From: Mycteria americana | Taxonomy: Eukaryota > Chordata > Aves > Ciconiiformes > Ciconiidae | Length of the DNA: 64,000 bases | Direction: 5' to 3' | Assembly (NCBI RefSeq): GCF_035582795.1 | Contig: NC_134373.1 | Location: 31,032,501-31,096,500, forward strand | In this document: piece by piece, positions 50,446 to 61,413 of the stretch | Layout: each line of letters opens with the position of its first letter | Position numbering within the stretch: the stretch's first letter is position 1 | Translations under genes and position numbers: made by a program | The notes under the pieces: generated by a model | The model's input: only the letters and a program-made list of their open reading frames with translations | Told to the model about the DNA's origin: nothing | Databases searched by the model: none

Positions 50446-51424
50446 AGTGTATTTAAAGTGGACCTTGATCTTCTACAAACTGAAGAAATCAGGATTTCCA
50501 GAACACCTTGTAAGACTAGATCAGCCTTGGCAAGCACACAATGAATGTTAAACCCAGAAAAGCCATAAAAGCATTCAATCTGCTCCTTTCCCTTCCCTCT
50601 GTGACTACTGGGAGCTGGACATCACCTAGTCTGCAGTAGGCTTTTCTTACACAGATGAAGCTTAAGAAGCTTAAAACTTTGTAAATGCTTTGGGGCTACC
50701 GTTGTTGTCTTGTGCAGTGCTCTACAGACAGGGCAGCAAGACTTAAATCTGAGACTGCAGCTGGGGTTCTCTGGTTAAAGGCCTTAAAGGAGATCAACAT
50801 AAGCAATGCCTAAGGATGGGAACCAGATCTCAAACACAGCCCATCTCCTGTCTGGGCCATGACAGCAAGCGGACAGACTCAAAAACAGGCTAGGATCAGC
50901 AGCCTTCTGGATTACAGTCACAATAGGAACCACTTATTTTGCTTTTGGAAATAGGCCCTTCAAAGAGAGTCTTAGCGAGGAGAGACCCTCTCTCTTTTGT
51001 GAGAGAGGCTGTCAAAGAAGTCATAGCAGATATCTAGGCTTTCTGTATTTGGCTTATCAGCTCTGTGCATATTTTGCTGTCTGGCTGTACGATGCCTTGC
51101 CTAATGCACCCTCAGCCATGATGGAGCTCTTGGGTTGTACCCCAGTACAAACCAAAGAACAATCAGAGACTTGTTTTAATCAGAAACCATTATTCTCAAT
51201 AGTATGGCACTAAAGGCACATAATTTTTGGCAATATGCAAGAGCAGTATCTCAAAATCCCAAAGCATACATGGCCTGTCAGTGCCCAAAACAGCTCCTAG
51301 AGCAGCCAGTGAAATTAAGAGAGAATTTCGTTAGAAGAGGTGAGGAAGAACACCCTAAACAGAGGATTTAGGATCCGTGAGATGGTAGCTTAGGTTCTGG
51401 ATTTGACTTAAATCTTTATAGGTC

Positions 51425-51535
51425 TCTGATCTGCTCCTCCATCTGTAAAATGGGATCAATAAAACCTCCCTGACTTGCAGCAGGGCTCCCAGTCTTAATT
51501 GATGTCTGTGAAGCATTTTGAGAGCCATGAATGAA
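51425..51535 (+). mobile_element. MIR/CORE-SINE-like 3' fragment
   Basis: CCATCTGTAAAATGGGATCAA is followed by acctccctgac and then GTGAAGCATTTTGAGA. This is the order of the MIR/L2-type 3' end (catctgtaaaatggg ... gaagcactttgag). It is the clearest of the SINE fossils here. Confidence 0.65.
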
Positions 51536-52808
51536 ATAAACCATTACCGAGCCCTCAGGCCTTACTATAACACCAACAAACAATGCAGAGTTGTTTATAA
51601 AGCTTTTCAGTGCCACAATGACTAGGAAATGAGGGAAGGCAAAAGTGTAGATGCACCCAGCGCTGCTTCGCTGCAGTGTAAATAAAAATGGTAGGAGCAG
51701 GTTTTATAGATTTTCCTCTGGGCAATTCTGTCATAGCTACTATTTTCAATAATGCAGTAAAGCTTCTACCTCTATGGATTCAAACAGATGCCCTTGCTAA
51801 TAGCTCAGGTATCAAAACCTATTATGAATTTGGGAAAATGCATCCTGGAGTTGAAAACGTTATAAATCACATGGAAACGAATTAAGAAATTACTCACTTG
51901 CACCTCGCAGATTTAAAGAGCTAGGTGCTGCTCAGCCACCCCTTACAACAATTACACTCAGGCTAACACCGTGCAAGCACACAGTATTCCACCTTGCACA
52001 GGACAGAAGCCCCTAAGCATCTAAAAGGCTCTAAGCTGCCAATTTACCAAGTTGCCTCTGTGGCTGCTGTTTTAGGACCCGGAGAGGAAAAGCCGGGGGG
52101 CTCGTCCGAAGCCCTGTGCGGCGAGGGCAGCAGCCCGCAGCTCGGGCGAGCAATTTGCCCGGAGCAGAGCGTTTCAGCCCGCTCTTCTGCGCCAACAGGA
52201 GCCATCGCTAAGCACTGCGAGCGAGGAGCTAGCAAATGCAGGGGGTGGGGGGCATGCGGGTCCCCCAGCAACGAGCAGGTGTCAGCCGGGAAAGGTGGGG
52301 AAGGGTTTGGGAAGCGTGTGTGTTCCCCCCGCTCCCGCCGCGCTCCCCGGGCTGGGCGCGCAGCTAGCGGTTGTACCCGAAGGGCCCCGCCGGGACAGGC
52401 ACAAGGACCTGGGGAACAAGACCCAACGAACAAATAAATACTTAAAAAGCTGCGCCCGGTTCCGCTCCATCTGCCGCCCCGAGAGAGGGGCAGAAGCCGG
52501 GCAGAGGCAGGGAAGGCACCGCCAGCCCCGCAGCCCTCCCCGGCGCGCAGCCATTTGCCTTTGTTGCAGCCCCGCGCCCGCAAGGTGCGGCGCCGGGCCG
52601 GGGCCGGGGCTGAGGCTATAAGGCTGCAGCCCGCGCCCCGGGTCGCTCTCCCCTGAGGAGAACGGCCCTCGCAGCGCGGCGGAGGGGAGACGTCCTGCGG
52701 CAGCGGCTGCCGAGAGGGACCCGCCCGCCGCCCGCACCTACCTACCTGCCGAGCCCGCCCGGGACGCGTCGCCTCCCGCCTTTGTTGTGCACGCCCCGGC
52801 AGCGCCGA

Positions 52809-52826
52809 GCCGCCGCCGCCGCCGCC
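52809..52826. repeat. (GCC)6 trinucleotide repeat
   Basis: Six uninterrupted GCC units, read as GGC on the minus strand within the candidate 5' leader of the RhoGEF. Confidence 0.9.
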
Positions 52827-52877
52827 CGTCCGCCCCCTCTGCGCCCGCCGAGCCGCAGCCAGGCCCCGGCTTAGCCC

Positions 52878-52891
52878 GTCGCCACGGCAAC
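52878..52891. promoter_or_regulatory. RFX-type X-box motif
   Basis: GTCGCCACGGCAAC is an imperfect palindrome fitting the RFX X-box pattern (GTYRCC, two bases, RGYAAC), with one perfect half-site. It sits in the CpG island about 140 bp upstream of the candidate donor. RFX factors drive many ciliary genes. Use here is inferred. Confidence 0.5.
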
Positions 52892-53235
52892 GGCGGGCGC
52901 GCGGCGGCGCGTGCGGCGCGGGTGGGGTAGCGGCGGCCGCGCAACGGCCGCGGGGCCCCGCCCGCCGCGCGCCCGGCGGGGAGGGCGGTGAGGGGAGGCG
53001 CGCGGCGGCTGAGGGGACGGGGCTGGGTGTCCCCGCGGGGCGTGCGGCGGGTGGCGGAGGAGCCGGGCCCTCGGCCGCGGCTGAGGGGAGCCTGGCTCTG
53101 GGGAGGGCTTGGTGAGCGCTTGCGCTGCTGGAAGGGGAGAGAGAGGGTGGCGGCACCGCGGCGGCTCCTGCGGGCAGGGCCGGCGGCTCCCCGGCCCGCC
53201 GCGGCCCGGACGGAGGGCGGCAGGGGGCGGGCGGC

Positions 53236-53261
53236 GGCTCGGCTGGGCTGGGCTGGGCTCG
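53236..53261 (+). repeat. Short GGCTG/GGGCT pentamer tract at the CpG island edge
   Basis: Imperfect five-base units run in tandem at the right side of the CpG island. It is probably replication slippage, with no function implied. Confidence 0.7.
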
Positions 53262-54255
53262 GCAGCCACCTGCCCCTCTCCCCAGCCCTGCTCCCCTCCT
53301 TGTCTAGCGTGCCCGGCAGTTCCCGAGACTCCAGCGAGGAAGCTGGGGCTTAGGTTAGCTCTCGGCTTCCTCTTACGGTGCTTGGGATCCCTCATTTCCC
53401 ATATCCAGTAGATTTCCTTTAGGTTGACCGCCTCGGAAGTCCCTAATACCTGCTCACAGATCGCACGTTCTTTTGTCCTGAAGCAAGCATGGCTCTGGTG
53501 ACTTCCGTGACTACCTTCCTGTATCAACCTTCACAGGCCTTTAGACATGACGGGCAGTCTCTCTCGAAGCAGTGGAGCTGCTCAGAGAATAAAGCCAAGG
53601 CAATGGCAGTGCCTCCATTTTTCCCTGTTCCTGAGCACAGAAGTGAGTTATATCCTGCATTTGCAACTATTTTATTTTAATTCACCATTCATTTTAGGGG
53701 TAGCAGTGCCAGCTTTAACGCCTCTTCCCTTTCAGACAGTAAGGACTTGGCAAACTTAATGGTTGCTTTGCTTGTTTCTAGGATTAAGTGTCGCAGTTCA
53801 CTGGCTCTGTCACATAATGCTGGATTGAGCTGGGTCTTGTTATCCATCTTGTATGTGTGTATGTTCATCTTGTTCCAAACAGGCAGGTTCTGGATTTGTG
53901 AGATATGTTAAACAAAGTTTCCCTGATCAGAATTGCTCGCTTTCATGGGTTTTATTAAGTGATCAAGTATAGGTAACGACATTGTTTCTGTTTGAGGACG
54001 TAATTAAACAGAGAAGAACTAAATTCTGTGGAGAAAAGCTGAATTTGGAGAGAAATAAATGGCATGGTGACCCTGAGCTCTTTCTGTGTGTTCAATATAT
54101 GGTTATACAAATGTTTTTTCTTTCTGGGGCCTGTCAAACTCCCACTTCACCTTAGTAGAAAGGGATTTCAGTGGCACTGGGCTCACACAGCATCCTCCAC
54201 TGAAGGCTCTTGAAACAAATTACAAATGCAATGTACGAAACCTCCTCAGGAAGCC

Positions 54256-54335
54256 TCATCTGAGAGAGGAAAAGACAGAGGCAGAGACAGACTGTGCTCA
54301 AGGTCACAGGGGTGTTCTCTGGCACAGCTGGGAAA
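54256..54335 (-). mobile_element. MIR-like fossil fragment, reverse orientation
   Basis: Pieces GAGAGGAAAAGACAGAGGC, CTCAAGGTCACAGG and GGCACAGCTGGG occur in the order expected for the reverse complement of MIR. It lies between the CpG island and IQCB1. Confidence 0.5.
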
Positions 54336-56194
54336 AACTGCCAGAGCTGCGGTGTCCTGACCTTGGTCCTCACCTGCCAGACTTGGCCCTTCTGTCCTAA
54401 GAAGGCAGCCGGAGCAAACCCAGCCCTGCCCTTGGGGAGGGCAGGGGAGAGGGGACAGGAGGCACCCGTCCTTTGGTTCCCCTCGGTACATCTGGGCGCG
54501 TGTATCGCTCATGTAGTAAACGATCTCTTTAATAAAGAGTTCTTCACCGTACACAGGGATGCCTGGAGGATGACCTGGTGTTACTGTGCTATAAAGAAGG
54601 ATGACAAGGAGAACTTGGAGACCGTTTGCGATGATCTTTACAGCTCCCGCTGCAAAGAGCTGCCTCCTTTTCTCATGCGTGCTAATTTATAAATAGCCCC
54701 GATTCCGCTACTTGGAGAAAGCTTTCATTTCTCCTTGTACTTGATGTATGTGGCACTCTGCAGTGGAGAGCAGATGTTTGTACCAGATTCTGCTCCCATG
54801 GAAATCAGCAGTAGAAGACTCGGAGGCGAGAGGTGAAATAGCATCGGGGTGATCTCCTGTCCTCAGCTCAGAGCTCCTCTTACAGCCAGTCTGAAAGGCC
54901 AGGAGACGCCCTTGGACTCAGCAGCGTAGTCTCAAGCGCATGCTTGCGTCTCTGCTGGAGATGAGCATCCTGTTGTTTGCAGAGTCCAGTTACAGCTAAA
55001 GCTGAAAAAAAAAAAAGGTATTTGTCTGCATAAACAGGAATTTTCCTCAATTGCAGGAGCCAGCAGAGGACACTGCTTTGTCTCTGGCTCTGAAAGGGCT
55101 GAGTGACATTTTTTTTGTTCCTTTTGCTGCCTTCTTCCTGCTCCATGACTCTGGTGGCACCTTCAGCAGCAGATCGGTCGCTGTCCCTTCTTTTTTATCC
55201 ATATCCATCAGAGGATTTTGTTTTCCAGATTGTTTGCTGCTGCTGAAGCTGTAGCGATAACACTCTCGAATAGCTTTACTTAAGGGAGGGAAGAAACAAA
55301 ACCACATGACAAATCGGTCCAATTTATCATGGCAACAGAAACCTGCAATTCAGCTAAATCGCCCCCACAGGCCAGCTTAGACAGCGTCAATATTTAATGA
55401 CCTGAGCACTGCTGCCTTCGCAGCTCCGGCTTCACCTCTGCCCCTCCTCACGTCACAGCGTGCCCCCCTGGTTTGTCACTCCACTGGTGGGGGAGGGCAC
55501 CCCCACGCTGCCTCGGGGGCGAGCAGCATCTGTCTTCAGGATGCCGGGGCAGGCCGGCTCGCTATCCAAAGTGGCACAGCCCAGACCTGCTGGGCACGAC
55601 CAAATTCTGCCCCTTTTCCTACTTGGCTGGACCACCTGTGCTGCATGTTTATGCCCGAGTAACAGCTCCCAGCTTTCTGGGCATGCCTGTGGTCTGTGGC
55701 AAGCAGACAAGCAGGAGCAGGACTGGACCCATCTCAGCTCATGGCCTCTCCTACAGTCTTTTTTTTGGGTGGTCATATAACCCAGATAGGACTGTTCACC
55801 TGGTAGCAGGCTGGAGGTGGCTTCTGTTCAGCTGCCTACATCTGTTCCCATTACTCAGGCAGGAGTATTTTATCCCAGAAGGAGCTGTAGTGAAATAAAT
55901 CGCCAGCAACATGTCCTGCGTGTGGTGCAGGAGGACCCGAAAAGAGGATGAGCCAAGCTGTGCCAAATCCCTCCCACCCGTGAGCAAAGGGGGGCAGCAG
56001 GGAAGCTCAGGGGTCTCTTTTGGTGGGCCCAGGCTCCAAGCTGGCCACAGCAAGTGGCATCCAAGAGCATCTCCCCACTCCGCCCCAGCATGCTGCAGTG
56101 GCTCCTTTCTGGCTCGCTCTGCCTGGGACAATAACGGGAACAAGTGGCAGGTTAGAAGGTTATATATGGCCATAGACATGTTCCCTCATGGCTG

Positions 56195-56245
56195 TCTTGC
56201 CTTGGTTTCCCTGGTCTCTAAAATGGAGATGACTGGGATCTCCTG
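56195..56245 (+). mobile_element. MIR-like fossil fragment
   Basis: TTGGTTTCCCTGGTCTCTAA is followed by aatggagatgactggg, resembling the MIR segment cagtttccctcatctgtaaaatggggat. Short and decayed. Confidence 0.5.
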
Positions 56246-58224
56246 GTGACAAGCACAAAGTAAAGAAGAGGCATTTTTATTTATCAGGGCAGGGGTGGGG
56301 AGACAGAATTTGCCCTGCTGGGGTGGTAATAAACAACCCAGCAACTTTAAATCCTCCAGCAAGACTGCACCTTCCACCAGGCTCTCTGTTCACTTAAAAA
56401 AAAACATTATCCAGCAAATTGCATATTCCGAAGGGGGAGTTCATTATCCACTCCAATGGCAGTGAGTGGCAGAGGCCATTACAATAAATGGCTTTTTGGT
56501 AAGATGGCTCTATAATTCACTCGGTATTTAACACTGGCCAGGGGGGCTCATCTCTTTACATCACATACGTTAAGCAATGCACCTTTGTGAACATCCCCCT
56601 GCACTAAAGAGCTGTTATAATGAGGGTGATTAGGAATGAACATAACGGCAGAGGCTGCTGTCTCAAAATAGTTTGGGTCAGTAGCTGCACGGCAGAGGGG
56701 ACTGCGATGTGCACAGAGGACTCATGTATTTGCAAGGGAACAGCTGGCTTGCTGTAGTTCATCCAGAGACGCTGGGCCTTTTCCAGCACCAGAGCTTGGC
56801 AGCTGCTGGGGGGTAGTTTCCATCCCCTGGAGCGCTTGGTGACTGCCCCCCAGCCCCTCCATTCTGGTGGTTGTAGGGCACCTGTCTTGTTACAGGCATG
56901 GCCTAAAACTAATGGCAGAGCAGTGCAGAACAATATGTAACTCAACAGACACATGCAACTGCCCTGGCAAATACTTAATGGATCGTTCCACCAGTTAACT
57001 CTCCAAGAAAGGAACTGAGAGCCAATTCAGTGCCTTCCAAATCACAGCTCTGTTAAAAAAATTAACACAGAGCACAGCTCTTCCTCTTGGCAGCTGTCCA
57101 GTTATTAATTTCAACGTATCAGCTGCATCTGAATGGGCTTGGGCTTCTGCCCACTATTTCTATTTATTTGTTTTCCATTCATCTCCACTAAAATTAAGAC
57201 TCAAAACCTTCTAAAGAGAATGGAAAACAAACATGCTGAACCAGTACTGCTGCCCGCATACAACTGGCAGAAATAACTGCACTTTCTCCTCCTCTGCAGT
57301 GAGGTAAGTTCTAACACTTAAGACTCTTTGGGCCTCTCGCCTAAAAAATACAGCACTAGCTGCAGCCATGAGCTCTTCTTGCTTTCTGGGCCCATCGGTA
57401 AGCAGCAGCCTTCAGCCCTTGACTGTAGGTTTTTTTTGTGTACCAGGTCACAGTGACTGCAGAGGCCCTGTGCTGGAGACCTTTCTGGATTAAACAGCAT
57501 CTGCATGGTTTAAGAAGACAGAGCTGATGGTCCAGATGGTCACACTGAGGCTGCAATCCCATATAACAGTTTGGACTGCGCCCATGTTACAATGCACTGT
57601 GCTGGCTGTGGAAAGAACTGCATGCTTTTAAAGGAAAACACATACAATCCAAGAATATTAGCATTTTTTTCCTCCCCTTGCTTTTTCCCTTGTTGCTATC
57701 AAGAGGCTGGTGGAGGTTCCTCAGGACAAGCTTTGCCTGTGCCAACTGGAGTTAGCTGTTCTACCCTGCTGTAAGCGCCCAGCCGGCCTAGTGCTTGCTT
57801 GACTTCTTACTGATGTATTGGTTTGTTCTGAACCCATCTTTATCTCAAAGCACATCACCTGATAAAATGTTTTGCTATAAAAGCCCAGGCTTTTACAATG
57901 GCGTGATTCTTTACGCATCCGAGTGTGAATAAGAACTGAAAAGCCAAAGGTTATGAACTTACTTTTAAAGTGATACAGATTACAAAATATCCTCATTTAC
58001 AACTACAGTATTTAAATCCTATTTGCAACAGCACAACCAATAGTATCTACTGTTGATGTACAGGAAGAGATTCTTAATAAGTAAAATGCACTAAAATAAG
58101 GCTTTGGTCTTTTTCAGTGCTTTGTCTTACAATTCAAGTGTTTTCCTTCCTTAAAAACACATGCGAGTGAATGCATAGTGCAAGGTATGAGTCTGGTTGA
58201 GTAAGAAATTCTTCTGCCTGTTAC

Positions 58225-58454
58225 CTAAAAGGATTTCCTTCCACCAATAAATAGAGTTCCCAGTTCTGCATTTAGAGCATCATCAGGAATGACATCATCC
58301 TCCACAAACTCATCTCCAAGCCTCTTCCACCATGGCCAGCGAGTGTATTTCAGCATAGTATTGTGGGATTGTCTTGCCTTGGTAGCTACAGGGATTGATC
58401 GACTCACAAAGACATCAAGATCTTTTTCTGTCGTCTCTGCTAACCCTGGAGCAT
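58225..58454 (-). CDS. IQCB1: IQCB1 terminal coding exon and stop
   Basis: Acceptor ttgttcttgcag. It encodes APGLAETTEKDLDVF, then SRSIPVATKARQSH, PWWKRLGDE and a final LFIGGRKSF before TAG at 58,227-58,225. The ending corresponds to the human C-terminus, so the reading frame is complete at this end. The nearest minus-strand AATAAA I found downstream is at 57,168-57,163, about 1 kb away; the 3'UTR end is uncertain. Confidence 0.95.
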
Positions 58455-61413
58455 CTGCAAGAACAAGAAGAACAGTTTTTTGTATTTTGTTTTTTGTGCT
58501 GCAGTTTTACAAGTATTTCAAACAAAAAAGGAAGGAGCACTACCCTCCCACTTCCCACTGTAGGTCACTCCTTTCCCCATGCTGGCATTACAGTTTTATG
58601 GCTGCATGATAAACCTGATTGGAGAAGCAATCCAAATTACGGCTAATCTGAAAAAATAAATACATAATGGGGGAGGGAGAAGGGGGGAAAGCAGGACTAC
58701 TTCATTCAGGTGCAGTGGTGGCATCCACCCAAATGACTTCTTGTGAAACTACGACCTAACAGAAAGAGGATCTCCTGGTCGCTGCTACTGGATCAGCGCT
58801 CCTGGCGCAGGGTGACATCAGTGGAGTGTTTCCACCTCTCTGGCACAGCAGCACTACGTATTCCCTGCCTGGGGGACCCAGCACAGTGTAAGAGTGTGTT
58901 GCCGATTTGCCTGGTCAGGGAGCGATGAGCTGCAGTGACACAGCACGTGACAGACTAAGTAATGGAATTCAGAAACTTGCTGAATTTTGTCCTGCTTGGG
59001 TGCTCTCTGGTGGCTGCAGTTTGCTATTCTTGCTCTTTCGCTCCAGGCTACTTGTCTGGAATTAAGATAGCACAATAGTGAATTCCGTTTCAAATAAAGC
59101 CAGGCCAGAGAAAATGAAAACATGACTCAGAATTCATAGCTCAAAGATTTCCCGCTTTATCTGGAAGAGGTGAGAGCACTTCAACCAGCAGCTTACTTAC
59201 AACACAAGAAAACAGAACAAAGCAAAACAAATGTAGAAGAGGTTGTGTGAGATCCCCTTCTTAGACATTTTAATGCCTTTTACAGGGCCATTGCTTTTCT
59301 TGTGAACATATCAGAGACTTCTAGCAGAAGAATAATCTGCTCCTTGAACAGCAGGTGTATATACTTAACATATAGCAACACCTGGATAATCTCTAACAAA
59401 GCCTGAATCTCAAGATAAGGTGTATGGCAAAGGAAGAAAGATATTTCAGTTTTGAAATGAGGCTTTACCATGGTTCCCTCTATTTTTCTCTCTAAATTAG
59501 TTTAATCCAAACGGTAATCAAAACTATGACCAGAGCAGTCACGTACTCATTAGCAGCTCCACATCAGTGTTGACCTGAGCCAGTAATGTCTCTCTCCGCT
59601 GCACTGCTCTCTGATCCAGTCTGCTCCTCAACAGGAACTGTGCCAGCTTTTCCTGGGCCTGCATATGTAATTCTTTACTCATTTCTTCTGACATTTGGGA
59701 AGCCTGGAGGAAAATAACAGTTTATTACCATTAGGAGCTGGTTATTTTAAATCTTTTGGGGGCAAAATAATGTCCAAACAAGGAATGCAAATGCTGTTCT
59801 TAACTTAATAATTTTGCTTCCTCTGCAGCTCTCTCCAAAACTATCCATCATCAAGTATATAAACTTTCCAATTACAGTTTGCTCTGACCCTTTTTATTAT
59901 TAATGGTTAAATTTAACCTTAAAATTAATGGTTAAAATCCCCAATATCCTAGTACCTTGCTCTCAAACAAGCAGGGTTAATATATGCATACCTCACATGG
60001 ATTATCTTGATTAGAATTTATGAAGCTGAATATATTTCATCCCTACAGTATTTTATGTTGCATCATTAATGTGAATTATGAAATGACTAAGAAACAGACC
60101 GGATGCAATTTGATGTAGTCATCCACCTTCTGCTGCAAAGCTAGTCTCTGCTCATCAGTCAGTCCCTTGGGATCTTTCCAAGGAGAGAGAGGTCTCCTCC
60201 TTCTTCGTTTTTCCAAGAATTTACAAGCCTTTGTAAAGAACATATGAGAATATGACAATCACAGACAGGAAGTTTGTCTTCTCACTTTGTTTGTAACCAA
60301 TCAGTGAGAGAAAAATGTTTTGGTACTGCATCTGTTAAAGCATAAATTCAGCTATGATGCTAAAAAGACAACATACAACGGTCAGCATGAATACTAAATA
60401 GTAAGTAAGAACACTCATAATAAATTAATGACTCATCTGTAGTGTTGTGAAATTCCAACCTTAGGTTTCAAAGTGGCAGCTGTTATATTTTAGCTACAAG
60501 ACTGTATCAGGCTTTGTAACCTATGCAAGGTTTAACCCGTCTAAGCAACTTGTGGCTCTAGACTATCATGCTCTGAATAATTTTTTGATAAATTACGGCT
60601 ACATCGACAGTAAGACAATAAACAGAGCTTTTTGAGGCATCACAATAATCCATTCAGTCCTATCTAATGTTAGAACAAAGTATATATGCTTACTGCTCTC
60701 TGAATGACGACAGCTGCTTTATATTCCTTCAGAGATTGTCTCTGTTGATGAAAATTTCTTCTTGCTCTATACCCTCGCCAGAATCTCTGGATAGTTAATG
60801 CCGATTTCCCCTCCAATTCCTCCATGTACTTATTTACCTGACCTACAAATGTAACAAAAATCCAGTTATAAGACTGTGGGTTGGGATCTCTTAACAATTT
60901 GCATTTTTAATCCTCAAACTAGATAGTACCAAAAAAAACTTGGGTGCTATCAGTTAAAAACCCCTCTTCATCCAAGGTCCGCTAGCTGTGGGCCATGTCT
61001 CAGAGACTTGTAGCTGCAATGGAGCTTTGTAACACAAGAAAACTGGGTCTCCCTTTCTCCTGCACCATTTTGAAGGCAGCAGATCTTGATCAGTAGTTAC
61101 TGAGCCCTTGTAGAATTAGTATATTCTCTGTCAGATAATTGGGTCAGGAGAAAAGACAGTAAGACTACAGTGCAAACAGACATGCAAGATTAGGAAATAT
61201 ATTTGGGGAAACTGTTCTTCAGGAGACCCAGACAGTTTAATCTTCTGATATAGTTTAATATAAATCGTACTGGCATGGATTATTTCCAGTAAGGCCAGCT
61301 GTCGTTCATGGAAGAGTCTCATGGCCCTCTGTCTCTGAAGTTGCATTTGCAGTTTTAGAGCCTCATCTTCCTTCTGTTTTTTTAAATGCTGCAGCTCCTG
61401 TTCCCGTTTAGCT
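58225..61413 (-). CDS. IQCB1: IQCB1 (nephrocystin-5), 3' part, five exons, C-terminal 268 residues
   Basis: IQCB1/NPHP5 is a calmodulin-binding protein of the ciliary transition zone and basal body. It works with CEP290 and regulates the BBSome, and human loss causes Senior-Loken syndrome. Exons in transcript order: 61413-61271, 60842-60694, 60228-60100, 59703-59547, 58454-58225. All phases agree. The translation follows human IQCB1 closely: a glutamine-rich coiled coil with LQRQRAMRL, an exact IQ motif (IQRFWRGYRARR), FHQQRQSL, a second IQ (IQRAACKFLEKRR), VDDYIKLH, and the conserved C-terminal end (PWWKRLGDE, then LFIGG near the stop). The 5' exons, including the helical N-terminal half, lie past the right edge. 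The gene points toward the RhoGEF in tandem. Confidence 0.95.
59547..59703 (-). CDS. IQCB1: IQCB1 exon: C-terminal helical segment
   Basis: Acceptor ttttcctccag, donor gtacgt. It encodes a helical segment (MSKELHMQAQEKLAQF, RRETLLAQVNTDVELLM) that aligns with the human C-terminal half, a region reported to contact CEP290. It ends with one base of a split codon. Confidence 0.93.
60100..60228 (-). CDS. IQCB1: IQCB1 exon: basic segment after the second IQ
   Basis: 129 nt, phase 0 at both ends. It starts ACKFLEK, continues with five consecutive arginines, then PLSPWKD and LTDEQRLALQQKVDDYIKLH. The donor gtctgt is non-canonical at +3 and weaker than its neighbours, but homology continues exactly at the next exon. 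Confidence 0.93.
60694..60842 (-). CDS. IQCB1: IQCB1 exon: IQ motif
   Basis: Acceptor acatttgtag, donor gtaagc. It contains a textbook calmodulin-binding IQ motif (IQxxxRGxxxR) followed by NFHQQRQSLKEYKAAV, which is nearly identical to human. The next IQ motif starts at the exon end (VVIQRA) and is completed by the following exon. Confidence 0.95.
61271..61413 (-). CDS. IQCB1: IQCB1 exon: coiled coil before the IQ motifs
   Basis: Acceptor tgtgtattgcag, donor gtacga. It encodes AKREQELQHLKKQKEDE and a glutamine-rich helix LKLQMQLQRQRAMRLFHER, matching the human coiled coil, and ends in a split serine codon. This is the most 5' IQCB1 exon visible. Confidence 0.93.

Larger units (their letters stand above)
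20424..52745 (-). other. Putative first intron of the RhoGEF (about 32 kb)
   Basis: No coding exon was recognised on either strand. It contains LTR copy 2, the CR1 tail, the MITE-like inverted repeat, SINE fossils, the 72-bp duplication and the G-rich tract. A more GC-rich, purine-biased block at 20.7-21.5 kb lies just upstream of the start-codon exon and could be regulatory. Its status as an intron rests on the CpG-island promoter inference. Confidence 0.5.
52746..52900 (-). other. Candidate 5'UTR exon of the RhoGEF
   Basis: On the minus strand a consensus donor CAG/gtaggt falls at 52,746/52,745 inside the CpG island. If used with the acceptor at 20,424 it gives a first intron of about 32.3 kb and places the (GGC)6 tract in the 5' leader. 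The upstream limit of the exon (the transcription start) is a guess. Confidence 0.4.
52080..53350. promoter_or_regulatory. CpG island, putative promoter
   Basis: A sharply bounded stretch of very high GC with dense CpG and several GC-box-like runs, flanked by ordinary AT-richer DNA. It is the only such island in the window. It lies upstream, in the minus-strand sense, of the RhoGEF, whose start-codon exon needs an upstream exon. It contains a minus-strand donor, a GGC repeat and an X-box (annotated separately). A plus-strand donor-like gtgagc near 53,110 and a CTATAAGG at about 52,616 leave room for a divergent non-coding transcript. Assigning it to the RhoGEF is inference. Confidence 0.8.
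52901..58224. other. Spacer between the CpG island and the IQCB1 stop
   Basis: It contains the right half of the CpG island, two MIR-like fossils, a poly-A and the IQCB1 3'UTR of unknown length. I see no additional gene. The short open frames carry no domain or splice-site support. Confidence 0.5.

Noticed and set aside
52044-53156. 370-codon open frame on the minus strand across the CpG island
   Set aside because: Very GC-rich DNA has few stop codons. The product is a low-complexity run of A, P, R and G with no domain, and it spans the likely promoter and donor.
52871-53527. 218-codon minus-strand frame at the right of the CpG island
   Set aside because: Same cause. Only the first 40 or so codons lie outside the island and they match nothing I know.
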